NCBI RefSeq assembly: GCF_900220965.1
Contig: NZ_OBQC01000005.1
Span: forward strand, 1-64,000
Origin: Ureibacillus acetophenoni
GTDB lineage: Bacteria; Bacillota; Bacilli; Bacillales_A; Planococcaceae
Length of the DNA: 64,000 bases
Direction: 5' to 3'
Positions 54,894 to 64,000 of the stretch are shown here, piece after piece. The notes below the pieces were generated by a model that made no database searches, was not told where the DNA came from, and saw only the letters and a program-made list of their open reading frames with translations. Positions within the stretch are counted from its first letter, which is position 1; each line of letters opens with the position of its first letter. The position numbers and the translations under genes were made by a program.

Positions 54894-56873
54894 TTATAAT
54901 GAATTATTAACAACTCTTTTATAATATTGGATAGTTAGTACTGCAAATACTCCATACATTAAAATGTACAAACTCATTATGATCATTAATGGTGTTTCAA
55001 ATTCTGTTCCAAACAAAAACCAACCTGATTTTACAGCAAAGTAACTATGCAACAATCCAATGAATAAAGGTACACCGAAACTAAATAGCTGTTTTGCGTA
55101 AATCCCTTTCATAATATTCGAAGTTGAGAATCCAATTTTTCGTAACGTTGTATAAGACTCTTTCTCATCTTCTGCCTCCGCCATCTGTTTAAAGTATAAG
55201 ATACTTCCCGTTGTAAGCAAGAAAGCTAGGCCTAAAAAAGCAGTTACAAAAATAGTCATACCAAATGTTGCGATATTTTCTTTTCTAAGCTCTTCATATG
55301 AGGAAGGTGTGTGTGTAAACGGGTGCCCTTCAACGATTTCAAGTTCAAAACCTCTTGCATCTGCTAAATCTTCATAAATAGCTTCTGCTTTTTCTAAATC
55401 ATTATTATCTTTAAGATTAATTCCAATTTGAGTCCGTTCTTTCCCACTAGCACTAATTTGATCAAACAAATCGTCCGTAACAACTAATACAGGACCACCC
55501 GTATTAACTGCACTATATAATAAGAAGTCTTCACGTATATCAGTAACAAATAAAGTTACTTCCAAATCTTCCGTTTTAGCTACAATATTTTTTTCTTTCT
55601 GTAACGGCATAATTTCAGATAGTACATTAACATAGCTTGTCAAAAGAGCTTCACCATCATTAATTTCTACATTAGGTACTTTCTTTTGAAAATCGCTTAA
55701 AGAGATTACGCTTGTTTTCATCTCATCAGTGAAAAATAACGGACTATCTTTTAAGCCATTGCTAATCAATTCTTCAATATTTAAATCTACCTCAGACATA
55801 AGGTAATCTTCTTTTTCATACCTAATGCCTTCTTTGTTTAATAATTCAAGAAACTCGACACCTTTATTATCAATGATCATATAATCGTAAGGCGATGATT
55901 GTCTTGCATTATTTTCAGAGGAATAATAAGAAATGTATGATAGACCCATTATCCCAATAGCTAGGGCTGTTAATGTTGTAATTAAAGTTAATGATTTTGC
56001 GTTCGATTTCATTCGATGCATTATAGGTGATATTGCGAGAACATCGACAACATTTAAATGTCCCTTTTTTCTACTACGTAACAAATTCATAATAAATGAT
56101 ACTGAGAATCGGAAAAATAAAAACGTTCCAAAAATCGTCGATGCTAAAATAAGTAGCATATTCATAAAGAGATTAGTCGCAGCATCTGGATCTGCAATAT
56201 TAAACAATTGTGTCGACTTATAGTAACCATAGTATATTAGCGCAATGCCTATAATCCCCATAATCATTTGGAATACTCCAAATGGTTTTATGCGTTCATC
56301 AGCCTTTTTGGATGCATTAAATAGTGATAACAAAGATACTCTTCTAATCATCCATATCATTTGAATAAGGATTACAACTAAAAGTATTGTAAAGACAATA
56401 GTCGATTGCGTTAATGCTTCAATTGAAAATGTAAGATCTACAACTGCCTCAAGTTCTACTAACCTTAGAAGAATCATTGCAAATATTCTAGAGCTTAAAA
56501 AGCCTAATACCATCCCTACTCCAACAGCTAGTATAAATAGTATGATGTTTTCTAATGCGATCAGCCTTACAACTAATCCCTTCGTCATTCCTATCAATTG
56601 ATATAAGCCAATTTCTTTACTTCTTCTCTTCATGAATAAATGATTCGCATACAATACAAAAAACGTTACAATAAAATAAAGTATATAGCTAGCAACTTCA
56701 AAACCTGTACTGGCTGTCCCACTTTTTTCTAATGTTTCAATGACTGACGGATTTGTGTATAACGTAGTAAAAGAAAAGCATAGTGTAACACTAAATATTA
56801 AGGCAAAGAAATATAGATAATAGTGTTTTAAATTCTTTCTCATACTTCTTAGAACAAGTTTACTAAGAGTCAT
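54894..56873 (-). CDS. bceB: Bce-type ABC transporter permease (BceB-like)
   Basis: About 659 residues with ten membrane helices in the FtsX/MacB-like order and a large extracytoplasmic domain (about residues 310-520) between helices 7 and 8, the hallmark of BceB-type permeases. These free lipid II-cycle intermediates from peptide antibiotics such as bacitracin and also sense flux for the partner kinase. Start ATG 56873 ([14 protein letters not shown]) has GGTGAT upstream and overlaps bceA by 11 bp. Confidence 0.93.
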   Translation of the reverse strand: MTLSKLVLRSMRKNLKHYYLYFFALIFSVTLCFSFTTLYTNPSVIETLEKSGTASTGFEVASYILYFIVTFFVLYANHLFMKRRSKEIGLYQLIGMTKGLVVRLIALENIILFILAVGVGMVLGFLSSRIFAMILLRLVELEAVVDLTFSIEALTQSTIVFTILLVVILIQMIWMIRRVSLLSLFNASKKADERIKPFGVFQMIMGIIGIALIYYGYYKSTQLFNIADPDAATNLFMNMLLILASTIFGTFLFFRFSVSFIMNLLRSRKKGHLNVVDVLAISPIMHRMKSNAKSLTLITTLTALAIGIMGLSYISYYSSENNARQSSPYDYMIIDNKGVEFLELLNKEGIRYEKEDYLMSEVDLNIEELISNGLKDSPLFFTDEMKTSVISLSDFQKKVPNVEINDGEALLTSYVNVLSEIMPLQKEKNIVAKTEDLEVTLFVTDIREDFLLYSAVNTGGPVLVVTDDLFDQISASGKERTQIGINLKDNNDLEKAEAIYEDLADARGFELEIVEGHPFTHTPSSYEELRKENIATFGMTIFVTAFLGLAFLLTTGSILYFKQMAEAEDEKESYTTLRKIGFSTSNIMKGIYAKQLFSFGVPLFIGLLHSYFAVKSGWFLFGTEFETPLMIIMSLYILMYGVFAVLTIQYYKRVVNNSL

Positions 56874-57624
56874 ATCCATCACCACCCAATACACTTTGGG
56901 TATTTAAAATTTGTTGGAAAAACTGATTACGTGTTTTGTCTCCACGATATAGCTCTGTATAGATCTGTCCATCCTTTAAAAATAGTACTCTAGAACAAAA
57001 ACTTGCTGCAACGGAATCATGAGTAACCATCATAATTGTTACAGACTTTTGTTGATTAATATTTTCTAAATTAGTTAGTAATGCGGTAGCAGATTTAGAA
57101 TCTAACGCCCCTGTTGGCTCATCCGCAAAAACTAATGTTGGATTTGCAATAAGAGCACGTGCAGCAGAAGTTCTTTGCTTTTGACCACCTGATATTTCAT
57201 TTGGGTATTTGTGCAATATATCTGCTATGCCAAGTAAGCCAACAAGTTCTTTCAGACGATTTTCAGCTACTACTTTAGGAAGTTTACTTATTGATAACGG
57301 TAGTAATATGTTTTCCTTAACCGTTAAAGTATCAAGTAGATTGTAATCTTGGAAGATGAAACCTAGTTTTTCTCTTCTGAAATTCGCTAACTCTTTTTCT
57401 TTCATGCTTCTTAAGTTTTTACCGTCGATTTCAACAATACCTTCTGTTGCAAAATCGATTGAACATAAAACATTTAATAGAGTCGTTTTCCCAGAACCAG
57501 AAGGACCCATGATTCCTACAAACTCTCCTTCATTTACTTCTAAATCTATACCTTTTAAAACTTCGTGTGCATTTGACTTTTTTCCATATATTTTTCTTAC
57601 TTTTCTTCCAATTAAAACTGCCAT
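56863..57624 (-). CDS. bceA: Bce-type ABC transporter ATPase (BceA-like)
   Basis: 253 residues. Walker [11 protein letters not shown]-loop [14 protein letters not shown], signature [15 protein letters not shown], Walker [13 protein letters not shown], switch His in MVTHDSVAA. MacB/LolD-type ATPase dedicated to BceB, with the characteristic short C-terminus. GAGAGGAG precedes the ATG. Confidence 0.95.
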   Translation of the reverse strand: MAVLIGRKVRKIYGKKSNAHEVLKGIDLEVNEGEFVGIMGPSGSGKTTLLNVLCSIDFATEGIVEIDGKNLRSMKEKELANFRREKLGFIFQDYNLLDTLTVKENILLPLSISKLPKVVAENRLKELVGLLGIADILHKYPNEISGGQKQRTSAARALIANPTLVFADEPTGALDSKSATALLTNLENINQQKSVTIMMVTHDSVAASFCSRVLFLKDGQIYTELYRGDKTRNQFFQQILNTQSVLGGDGYDS

Positions 57625-57723
57625 AGAAATACTCCTCTCTTTTAGCTAATTTCATTTTAACTTTTAGCATGGATTTCTACGCTCGTTTTAGATGACAAAA
57701 TAAAATGGTAGGTGACAATTTTG

Positions 57724-58740
57724 TCATCTACCGAGAATTTCTTGATATTCATTTTTATTCGGAAATTGTAACGTGAAAATCGAACCTTCATTTACCTTAG
57801 ACTCAACAATTATTTTTATGCCGAGTTTTTTTGCCGCATCATTTGCTAAAAAAAGGCCCATACCGGTAGACTGAAAGGATTCTCGACCTACTGTACCAGT
57901 GAATGACTTTTGAAATATACGAGATATATCTTCCACAGGTATACCAATTCCATGATCTTGAATATGTAACAATAGGTGCTCTTTATCATCTATTTCTGTA
58001 AAAAGATGAATTTCTGTATTCTCATAGCTATATTTAATGGCATTAGATAATACTTGTCTAATGATAAAGGACAACCACTTTCGATCAGTAATAACTTCTT
58101 GCTCCAAACCATCAATTTGGAACCCGAGGCCTTTTTCCATACACCAAGACTGAAAATCTTTTATTTCCTTATAGACAACTGACTTTAACTCAACTATTTC
58201 AAACCGATTATCTTTTTCAATTGTAGCTAATCTTGTATTGTGTAGTTGCTGATCAAGTAAATAATTTATTCGTACCCATTCTTTTTCGATTTTTTGTTGG
58301 ATTTTCAAATCTTCAACTTGTTCAACCATTAGCTTCATAGCGGTTAATGGGGTCTTCATTTCATGAACCCATGCAAGTACATCTTCTGTGTCTTCTAACA
58401 CTCTAATCTTCGTTTCATTTAATAAGGCTTCTTTTTTCTCCAATATGCGAATAAAATGTTCCATATATTTTCGCTGGTATGGGGATAGGTTTTCAGCATT
58501 CAAATCACTTAAATTATTATTCTCAAATACATTTCCCAGGAAATTTTTAAATTGAGCAGTTTCTTTAAAATAGCGCCAACCAAAGAAAGATAAGAACAAA
58601 AAAATTACTATAAGGTTGAAGTATCCAATAGAGATTCCTGATAATCCTATATCAAGATAAAATAAAACATTCATTATGAGTAATAATAAAATAAAGAAAA
58701 CAATCCAAGCCCATCGTTCCCTTATATATAAGAAAAGCAT
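57724..58740 (-). CDS. bceS: intramembrane-sensing histidine kinase (BceS-like)
   Basis: 338 residues. Two membrane helices (about 10-28 and 34-53) with almost no extracellular loop; the H-box WVHEMKTPLTAMKLMVEQ has the phosphorylated His followed by Glu-Met-Lys-Thr-Pro as in BceS kinases; N-box RQVLSNAIKYSY, G boxes IQDHGIGIP and GMGLFLAN. It senses through the BceAB transporter, not directly. Stop and start of bceR/bceS are three bases apart. Confidence 0.95.
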   Translation of the reverse strand: MLFLYIRERWAWIVFFILLLLIMNVLFYLDIGLSGISIGYFNLIVIFLFLSFFGWRYFKETAQFKNFLGNVFENNNLSDLNAENLSPYQRKYMEHFIRILEKKEALLNETKIRVLEDTEDVLAWVHEMKTPLTAMKLMVEQVEDLKIQQKIEKEWVRINYLLDQQLHNTRLATIEKDNRFEIVELKSVVYKEIKDFQSWCMEKGLGFQIDGLEQEVITDRKWLSFIIRQVLSNAIKYSYENTEIHLFTEIDDKEHLLLHIQDHGIGIPVEDISRIFQKSFTGTVGRESFQSTGMGLFLANDAAKKLGIKIIVESKVNEGSIFTLQFPNKNEYQEILGR

Positions 58741-58743
58741 ACG

Positions 58744-59433
58744 TCACCTCTTCTGTGTTACAGCCATATAGCCAAGACCTTTCTTTGTAACAATGACATT
58801 TTCAAGTCCAATTTCTTCAAGTTTTTGTCTTAACCGATTCACATTTACTGATAATGTATTATCGTTTACAAACCGTTCATCGTCCCATAACTTTCTCATT
58901 AACTCGTCTCGCGAAACAATATGATCTACTTGTTGAACAAGTACTCTTAATATAAATAATTCATTCTTTGTCAATTCAATACTTTGATTATTAATACTTA
59001 TTATTCCTTTTGAATAATCAATTATTGCATCATTCCATCTTATAATATCTGTCTGCTCTTCTGAATAATCGTAAGTACGACGCAGTAAGGCTTGCACTTT
59101 AGCAATGAGCACTTCCATATGAAAAGGCTTTTGTACAAAATCATCTGCACCCATTTGCATTGCCATAACCATATCCATTGGATGATCACGAGATGATAAA
59201 AATATAATAGGTACTTTTGAATGAGCTCGAATTTCACGACACCAATGAAATCCGTCAAACGCTGGTAATTGAATATCGATAATTACTAATTGCGGTTTTT
59301 CCTCAAAAAAATAATCCATCACTTTTTGAAAATCCTTTGGACCCACTACATCTATAGCCCATTGTTGAAATCTTTCCTTAATCATTTCAAAAATTGATTG
59401 ATCATCTTCTATAAGTAAAATTTTAAAATCCAC
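58744..59433 (-). CDS. bceR: OmpR-family response regulator (BceR-like)
   Basis: About 229 residues. Receiver domain with acidic pocket IEDDQ, phosphoacceptor Asp in LVIIDIQLPAFDG and Lys in VQKPFH; OmpR-type winged helix at the C-terminus (LTKNELFILRVLVQQ, DNTLSVNVNRLRQKLEEIG). GTG 59433, five bases after AGAGGTGA, is favoured over the GTG at 59442. Heads the bceRSAB module and probably activates it. Confidence 0.95.
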   Translation of the reverse strand: MDFKILLIEDDQSIFEMIKERFQQWAIDVVGPKDFQKVMDYFFEEKPQLVIIDIQLPAFDGFHWCREIRAHSKVPIIFLSSRDHPMDMVMAMQMGADDFVQKPFHMEVLIAKVQALLRRTYDYSEEQTDIIRWNDAIIDYSKGIISINNQSIELTKNELFILRVLVQQVDHIVSRDELMRKLWDDERFVNDNTLSVNVNRLRQKLEEIGLENVIVTKKGLGYMAVTQKR

Positions 59434-59518
59434 AAATATCACCTCTCACTTTTTACATTGTAACATGTTTTTCCATTTATCATTAAACTCGAGAAGGCTT
59501 ATTTAGATTTTACAAATA

Positions 59519-59560
59519 AAAAAAACCAACTTTAGGGCGTCCCCTAGAGTTGGTTTTTAA
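59519..59560 (-). terminator. intrinsic terminator of tuf
   Basis: Minus-strand stem AACCAACTCTAGGG/CCCTAAAGTTGGTT (one mismatch) with loop GACG and TTTTTTTT tail. Confidence 0.95.
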
Positions 59561-59578
59561 AGCTTTTAAAAAGCTAAA

Positions 59579-60766
59579 TTATTTTTGGATTGTAGCTACT
59601 ACACCAGCGCCTACAGTACGTCCACCCTCACGGATAGAGAATTTAGTACCTTCTTCAAGAGCGATTGGAGAGATTAATTCTACAGACATTTCAATGTTGT
59701 CACCAGGCATAACCATTTCTACGCCTTCTGGTAAGTTGATAACACCAGTTACGTCAGTTGTACGGAAGTAGAACTGAGGACGGTAGTTAGAGAAGAATGG
59801 AGTGTGACGTCCACCTTCTTCTTTTGATAAAACGTAAACTTCAGCTTTGAAAGTTGTGTGTGGAGTGATTGAGCCTGGTTTAGCTAATACTTGACCACGT
59901 TGGATATCTTCACGAGCAACACCACGTAATAATGCACCGATGTTGTCTCCAGCTTCAGCATAATCTAATAATTTACGGAACATTTCTACACCAGTTACAG
60001 TTGTAGATTTAGCTTCTTCAGCAAGACCGATGATTTCTACTACGTCTCCAACTTTAACTTGACCGCGTTCTACACGACCAGTTGCAACTGTACCACGACC
60101 AGTGATAGAGAATACGTCCTCTACTGGCATCATGAATGGTTTGTCAGTTTGACGTTCTGGAGTTGGGATGTACTCGTCAACAGCGTTCATTAACTCAACG
60201 ATTTTTTCTTCCCATTCTGGTTCACCTTCAAGAGCTTTTAAAGCAGAACCTTTGATTACTGGAAGATCGTCGCCTGGGAAATCGTACTCAGATAATAAGT
60301 CACGTACTTCCATTTCAACTAATTCTAATAATTCTTCGTCGTCAACCATATCACATTTGTTTAAGAATACTACTAAGTAAGGAACACCTACTTGACGTGA
60401 TAAAAGGATGTGCTCACGAGTTTGTGGCATTGGGCCGTCAGCAGCAGATACTACTAAGATACCGCCGTCCATTTGAGCAGCACCAGTGATCATGTTTTTA
60501 ACATAGTCAGCGTGTCCTGGGCAGTCAACGTGTGCATAGTGACGTGATTCAGTTTCGTATTCGATGTGAGAAGTATTGATCGTGATTCCACGCTCTTTTT
60601 CTTCTGGTGCGTTATCTACGTCAGCATATGACTTAGCTTCTCCACCCATTCTTTTTGAAAGAACTGTAGCGATTGCAGCAGTTAATGTAGTTTTACCATG
60701 GTCAACGTGTCCGATTGTACCAATGTTAGCATGCGTTTTCGAACGGTCAAATTTTTCTTTAGCCAT
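59579..60766 (-). CDS. tuf: elongation factor Tu
   Basis: 395 residues. G1 [12 protein letters not shown]3 [12 protein letters not shown]4 NKCDMVDD, with domains 2 and 3 complete. Delivers aminoacyl-tRNA to the ribosome. Last gene of the str operon, with its own leader hairpin and a strong terminator; codon use is highly biased as expected for an abundant protein. Confidence 0.99.
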   Translation of the reverse strand: MAKEKFDRSKTHANIGTIGHVDHGKTTLTAAIATVLSKRMGGEAKSYADVDNAPEEKERGITINTSHIEYETESRHYAHVDCPGHADYVKNMITGAAQMDGGILVVSAADGPMPQTREHILLSRQVGVPYLVVFLNKCDMVDDEELLELVEMEVRDLLSEYDFPGDDLPVIKGSALKALEGEPEWEEKIVELMNAVDEYIPTPERQTDKPFMMPVEDVFSITGRGTVATGRVERGQVKVGDVVEIIGLAEEAKSTTVTGVEMFRKLLDYAEAGDNIGALLRGVAREDIQRGQVLAKPGSITPHTTFKAEVYVLSKEEGGRHTPFFSNYRPQFYFRTTDVTGVINLPEGVEMVMPGDNIEMSVELISPIALEEGTKFSIREGGRTVGAGVVATIQK

Positions 60767-60901
60767 TAGAGATAGCCTCCTATAATCTGTTTTATTATTT
60801 TTTTTATGTTATAACTGTTTGGCAAGAAAATACTTCCTTACCAAACAATCATAGCTTACAAATTATTTATACTTTATACAAGACGAAATTTCAAATATTA
60901 A
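60767..60901 (-). promoter_or_regulatory. fusA-tuf intergenic leader with hairpin
   Basis: 135 bp between fusA and tuf. On the minus strand GTTTGGTAAG and CTTGCCAAAC (60837-60846 and 60817-60826) pair in a 10-bp stem with a ten-base loop, about 50 nt before the tuf start. No U tract follows, so it is more likely a processing or regulatory hairpin than a terminator. A separate tuf promoter is possible but I could not fix its boxes. Confidence 0.5.
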
Positions 60902-62977
60902 TTATTCGCCTGTATTTTTTTTGATAATTTCTTCAGAAATTGATTTTGGTACTTCTTCATAGTGATCAAATACCATTGAGAATACACCACGACCTTGTGT
61001 TGCAGAACGTAAAGTAGTTGCATATCCGAACATTTCTGAAAGTGGAACCATTGCACGAACAACTTGTGCGTTACCACGAGCTTCCATACCTTCTACGCGA
61101 CCACGGCGAGAAGTGATGTTACCCATAATATCACCAAGATATTCTTCTGGAACTACTACTTCAACTTTCATAATAGGTTCTAATAGAACTGGATTACATT
61201 TTTTCGCAGCACCTTTAAGTGCCATAGAAGCAGCTATTTTAAATGCCATCTCATTCGAGTCAACATCATGGTATGAACCATCAAATAGTTTTGCTTTAAT
61301 ATCGATTAATGGGAATCCAGCAATTACACCATTTTCAAGTGAATCTTTAAGACCAGCTTCTACTGCTGGGATATATTCACGAGGAACAACCCCACCAACG
61401 ATAGCGTTCTCAAATTCGAAACCTTTACCTTCTTCGTTCGGTGAAAATTCGATCCAAACGTGACCGAATTGTCCACGACCACCTGATTGACGTACGAATT
61501 TACCTTCTACTTGTGCAGAAGTACGGAATGTTTCACGGTAAGATACCTGAGGAGCACCTACGTTACATTCTACTTTAAATTCACGTTTCATACGGTCAAC
61601 TAAGATATCAAGGTGTAACTCACCCATACCAGAGATAATTGTTTGACCAGTTTCTTGGTCAGTGTGAGCACGGAATGTTGGGTCTTCTTCTTGAAGTTTT
61701 TGTAAAGCTTGTCCCATTTTATCTTGGTCAGCTTTTGATTTTGGTTCAACAGATAAAGAGATAACTGGTTCTGGGAAATCCATTGACTCTAAAATAACAT
61801 GGTCTTTCTCGTCACATAGAGTGTCACCAGTTGTAGTATCTTTAAGTCCTACAGCAGCAGCAATATCACCAGCGAATACTTTAGAAATTTCTTCACGAGA
61901 GTTTGCGTGCATTTGAAGGATACGACCTACACGTTCACGTTTACCTTTTGTTGAGTTTTGTACGTATGAACCTGATTCTAAAACACCAGAGTAAACACGG
62001 AAGAATGTTAATTTACCAACATAAGGGTCAGTCATAACTTTGAATGCTAGTGCAGCGAATGGCTCTTCATCGCTAGAATGTTTTTCAACTTCTTCACCAT
62101 CATCATTAACACCTTTAATTGCTGCTACGTCAGTAGGAGCAGGTAGGTAGTCAATTACAGCATCAAGCATTAATTGAACACCTTTGTTTTTGAATGCAGT
62201 ACCACAAACAACTGGGTAGAATTGAACTGATAATGTAGCTTTACGGATACCAGCTTTTAATTCTTCTAGTGTGATTTCTTCACCAGCGAAGTATTTTTCC
62301 ATAAGTTCTTCGTCTAGTTCAGCAACTGCTTCAACTAATTTTTCACGATATTCTTCAGCTTGCGCTTTATATTCTTCAGGAATTTCACTTACAGTAATAT
62401 CAGTTCCAAGGTCATTACCATAGAAGATAGCTTTCATTTCAACTAAATCAATGATACCTTCGAATTGATCTTCCGCACCAATTGGTAATTGGATTGGATG
62501 TGCATTAGCTTGTAAGCGATCATGTAAAGTGCCAACAGAGTATAAGAAGTTTGCACCAATTTTGTCCATTTTGTTTACAAATACAATACGTGGAACACCG
62601 TATGTTGTAGCTTGACGCCATACTGTTTCAGTTTGAGGCTCAACACCTGATTGAGCATCTAGAACTGTTACAGCTCCGTCAAGTACACGTAAAGAACGTT
62701 CAACTTCTACAGTGAAGTCTACGTGTCCTGGAGTATCGATGATATTTACGCGGTGACCTTTCCATTGAGCTGTTGTAGCAGCAGAAGTGATTGTAATACC
62801 ACGTTCTTGCTCTTGCGCCATCCAGTCCATTTGAGCTCCACCATCGTGAGTTTCACCGATTTTATGAATCTTACCAGTGTAATAAAGGATACGCTCTGTT
62901 GTTGTTGTTTTACCAGCATCAATGTGAGCCATGATTCCGATATTACGTGTATTCTCTAGTGAGAATTCGCGTTTCAT
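60902..62977 (-). CDS. fusA: elongation factor G
   Basis: 691 residues from [21 protein letters not shown]1 [13 protein letters not shown]3 DTPGHVDF, G4 NKMDK, then domains II-V. Drives translocation and, with RRF, ribosome recycling. ATG 62977 is used: GGAAGGAG lies ten bases upstream, while the frame opens 14 codons earlier inside that site. Confidence 0.99.
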   Translation of the reverse strand: MKREFSLENTRNIGIMAHIDAGKTTTTERILYYTGKIHKIGETHDGGAQMDWMAQEQERGITITSAATTAQWKGHRVNIIDTPGHVDFTVEVERSLRVLDGAVTVLDAQSGVEPQTETVWRQATTYGVPRIVFVNKMDKIGANFLYSVGTLHDRLQANAHPIQLPIGAEDQFEGIIDLVEMKAIFYGNDLGTDITVSEIPEEYKAQAEEYREKLVEAVAELDEELMEKYFAGEEITLEELKAGIRKATLSVQFYPVVCGTAFKNKGVQLMLDAVIDYLPAPTDVAAIKGVNDDGEEVEKHSSDEEPFAALAFKVMTDPYVGKLTFFRVYSGVLESGSYVQNSTKGKRERVGRILQMHANSREEISKVFAGDIAAAVGLKDTTTGDTLCDEKDHVILESMDFPEPVISLSVEPKSKADQDKMGQALQKLQEEDPTFRAHTDQETGQTIISGMGELHLDILVDRMKREFKVECNVGAPQVSYRETFRTSAQVEGKFVRQSGGRGQFGHVWIEFSPNEEGKGFEFENAIVGGVVPREYIPAVEAGLKDSLENGVIAGFPLIDIKAKLFDGSYHDVDSNEMAFKIAASMALKGAAKKCNPVLLEPIMKVEVVVPEEYLGDIMGNITSRRGRVEGMEARGNAQVVRAMVPLSEMFGYATTLRSATQGRGVFSMVFDHYEEVPKSISEEIIKKNTGE

Positions 62978-63179
62978 AGGAAAATTTCTCCTTCCAAATT
63001 GGTTTAGACTATATTGCAAATATGCCTAAGCATAATTTTAACTAAGATTTCATATATGTGAATGATTAAATCATATTCTTTACGAAATCTTGAAATTAGC
63101 TTAGGCAGTTAACATCAATTTTAATAAGTAAAATGATGTTAAACTAGTACTAGCCTTATCATCTAGTACATAGTCTAAA
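62978..63179 (-). promoter_or_regulatory. rpsG-fusA intercistronic RNA with a long imperfect hairpin
   Basis: The 200 bp between rpsG and fusA contain nested inverted repeats: TGCCTAAGC/GCTTAGGCA (63023-63031 and 63099-63107), AAGATTTC/GAAATCTT (63044-63051 and 63084-63091) and ATGATT/AATCAT inside, forming one extended stem of about 85 nt. In E. coli the str operon is controlled by S7 binding to an intercistronic structure, there between rpsL and rpsG. A comparable role here is only a possibility. Confidence 0.5.
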
Positions 63180-63650
63180 TTACCAGCGATAGTGTGCGAA
63201 TGCTTTGTTTGCTTCTGCCATTTTGTGCATATCTTCACGTTTCTTAACTGAAGCTCCAGTGTTGTTAGATGCATCAAGAATTTCGTTAGCTAAACGCTCT
63301 TCCATAGTTTTTTCACCACGAAGACGAGAATAGTTAACTAAATAACGAAGACCTAAAGTAATACGACGTTCTGGACGAACTTCAACTGGTACTTGGTAGT
63401 TAGAACCACCAACACGACGAGCACGTACTTCAAGTACTGGCATAACGTTGTTTAAAGCTGCTTCGAATACTTCTAAAGGCTCTTGACCAGAACGTTCTTT
63501 AACTAGTTGGAACGCACCGTATAAGATTTTTTCAGAAGTACCTCTTTTACCATCAATCATCATTTTATTGACTAAACGAGTTACTAGTTTTGAATTGTAA
63601 ATTGGATCTGGTAACACGTCACGTTTGGAAACAGGACCTTTACGAGGCAT
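63180..63650 (-). CDS. rpsG: 30S ribosomal protein S7
   Basis: 156 residues, [38 protein letters not shown]. Nucleates the 30S head and contacts the E site. AAAGGAGG precedes the ATG. Confidence 0.99.
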   Translation of the reverse strand: MPRKGPVSKRDVLPDPIYNSKLVTRLVNKMMIDGKRGTSEKILYGAFQLVKERSGQEPLEVFEAALNNVMPVLEVRARRVGGSNYQVPVEVRPERRITLGLRYLVNYSRLRGEKTMEERLANEILDASNNTGASVKKREDMHKMAEANKAFAHYRW

Positions 63651-63800
63651 GTGTTTTCCTCCTTTCGAAAATTATCTAATTTATATAATCAAGTTGCCTA
63701 TCGAAATTTATACTTTGATTTTGAACCGTGCGCACGTTTCATATGAATTCAAAATCTTGTATGAATAACAAAGGCTCTCTTAAAGTTTTAGGAAACTAAA
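63651..63800. other. rpsL-rpsG intergenic region
   Basis: 150 bp inside the str operon. I see no clear hairpin with a U tract and no gene. The S7-binding region of E. coli would correspond to this place. Confidence 0.5.
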
Positions 63801-64000
63801 TTATTTTTTCTCTTTTGGACGTTTTGCTCCATATAGAGAACGTGATTGCATACGGCCGTTTACACCAGCAGTATCAAGAGCACCACGAACGATATGGTAA
63901 CGTACCCCTGGTAAGTCTTTTACACGTCCACCGCGGATTAATACTACGCTGTGTTCTTGTAAGTTATGACCTTCACCAGGAATGTAAGCAGTAACTTCAA
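63801..64000 (-). CDS. rpsL: 30S ribosomal protein S12, C-terminal part
   Basis: The minus strand from the window edge reads [20 protein letters not shown] and, further on, [20 protein letters not shown] before TAA, the C-terminal half of S12. The 5' part lies beyond the window. It controls decoding accuracy; the streptomycin-resistance site around Lys88-Pro91 falls in this visible part. Confidence 0.98.
   Translation of the reverse strand, partial: EVTAYIPGEGHNLQEHSVVLIRGGRVKDLPGVRYHIVRGALDTAGVNGRMQSRSLYGAKRPKEKK

Overview
The window comes from a low-GC, endospore-forming Gram-positive bacterium of the Bacillales, most like the Planococcaceae (Lysinibacillus, Solibacillus and relatives). 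Sporulation and germination genes (kbaA, gerD, cwlD, an alpha/beta SASP), the zinc-type S14, Gram-positive zinc-LID adenylate kinase and the Bacillus-like order rrn - pdaB locus - kbaA - gerD - salA - cwlD on one side and str - S10 - spc - alpha - ecf - truA - rplM - rpsI on the other support this. The genus is an inference.

Layout. (1) 1-4650: the 5' end of a leftward rRNA operon with its promoter and boxA-like leader, then the sporulation/germination cluster. (2) 4835-24558: an accessory chromosomal stretch with a heterodimeric ABC exporter, a nitrilase-GNAT pair, MarR-DUF3147, a CzrA-CzcD-type metal efflux operon, two Cys-rich unknown proteins that may be spore-surface proteins, a PQQ-type sugar dehydrogenase lipoprotein, UvsE, a YczE-LysR divergent pair, an SASP, a membrane-anchored VOC protein, a TetR-MMPL pump pair and a BCCT transporter. 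(3) 24695-34049: a 9.3-kb integrative element inserted in the 3' end of rpsI. It is bounded by a perfect 64-bp direct repeat (20 codons plus stop of rpsI) and has arm-type GTGACCA repeats inside both ends. It carries a tyrosine integrase, a CGNR-like zinc protein, a divergent HTH/excisionase-like/replication-initiator-like operon, two zinc-ribbon proteins, a GYF-RDD membrane protein with a triplicated C-terminal domain and a large HNH protein with repeated modules. No relaxase, terminase or capsid gene is present. (4) 33987-53400: the leftward ribosomal superoperon from rpsJ down to rpsI, with ECF transporter module and truA. The gene map, usually between adk and infA in Bacillus, is absent; its place holds a promoter and a roughly 315-nt leader. 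(5) 53444-59433: a YuiF-type antiporter and a complete Bce-type antimicrobial-peptide detoxification module (bceR-S-A-B). (6) 59579-64000: tuf, fusA, rpsG and the 3' part of rpsL, with structured intergenic RNAs.

The best candidate for something undescribed is the rpsI element: its layout (integrase at one end, divergent regulators, excisionase, replication initiator, then cargo) resembles a phage-satellite or minimal integrative element, and the two large cargo proteins farthest from the integrase have unusual architectures. Secondary points of interest are the structured leaders in the ribosomal operons (infA, between rpsG and fusA, upstream of ecfA1), the operator architectures at the TetR-MMPL, CzrA, MarR and ABC-exporter loci, and start-site corrections that follow from them.
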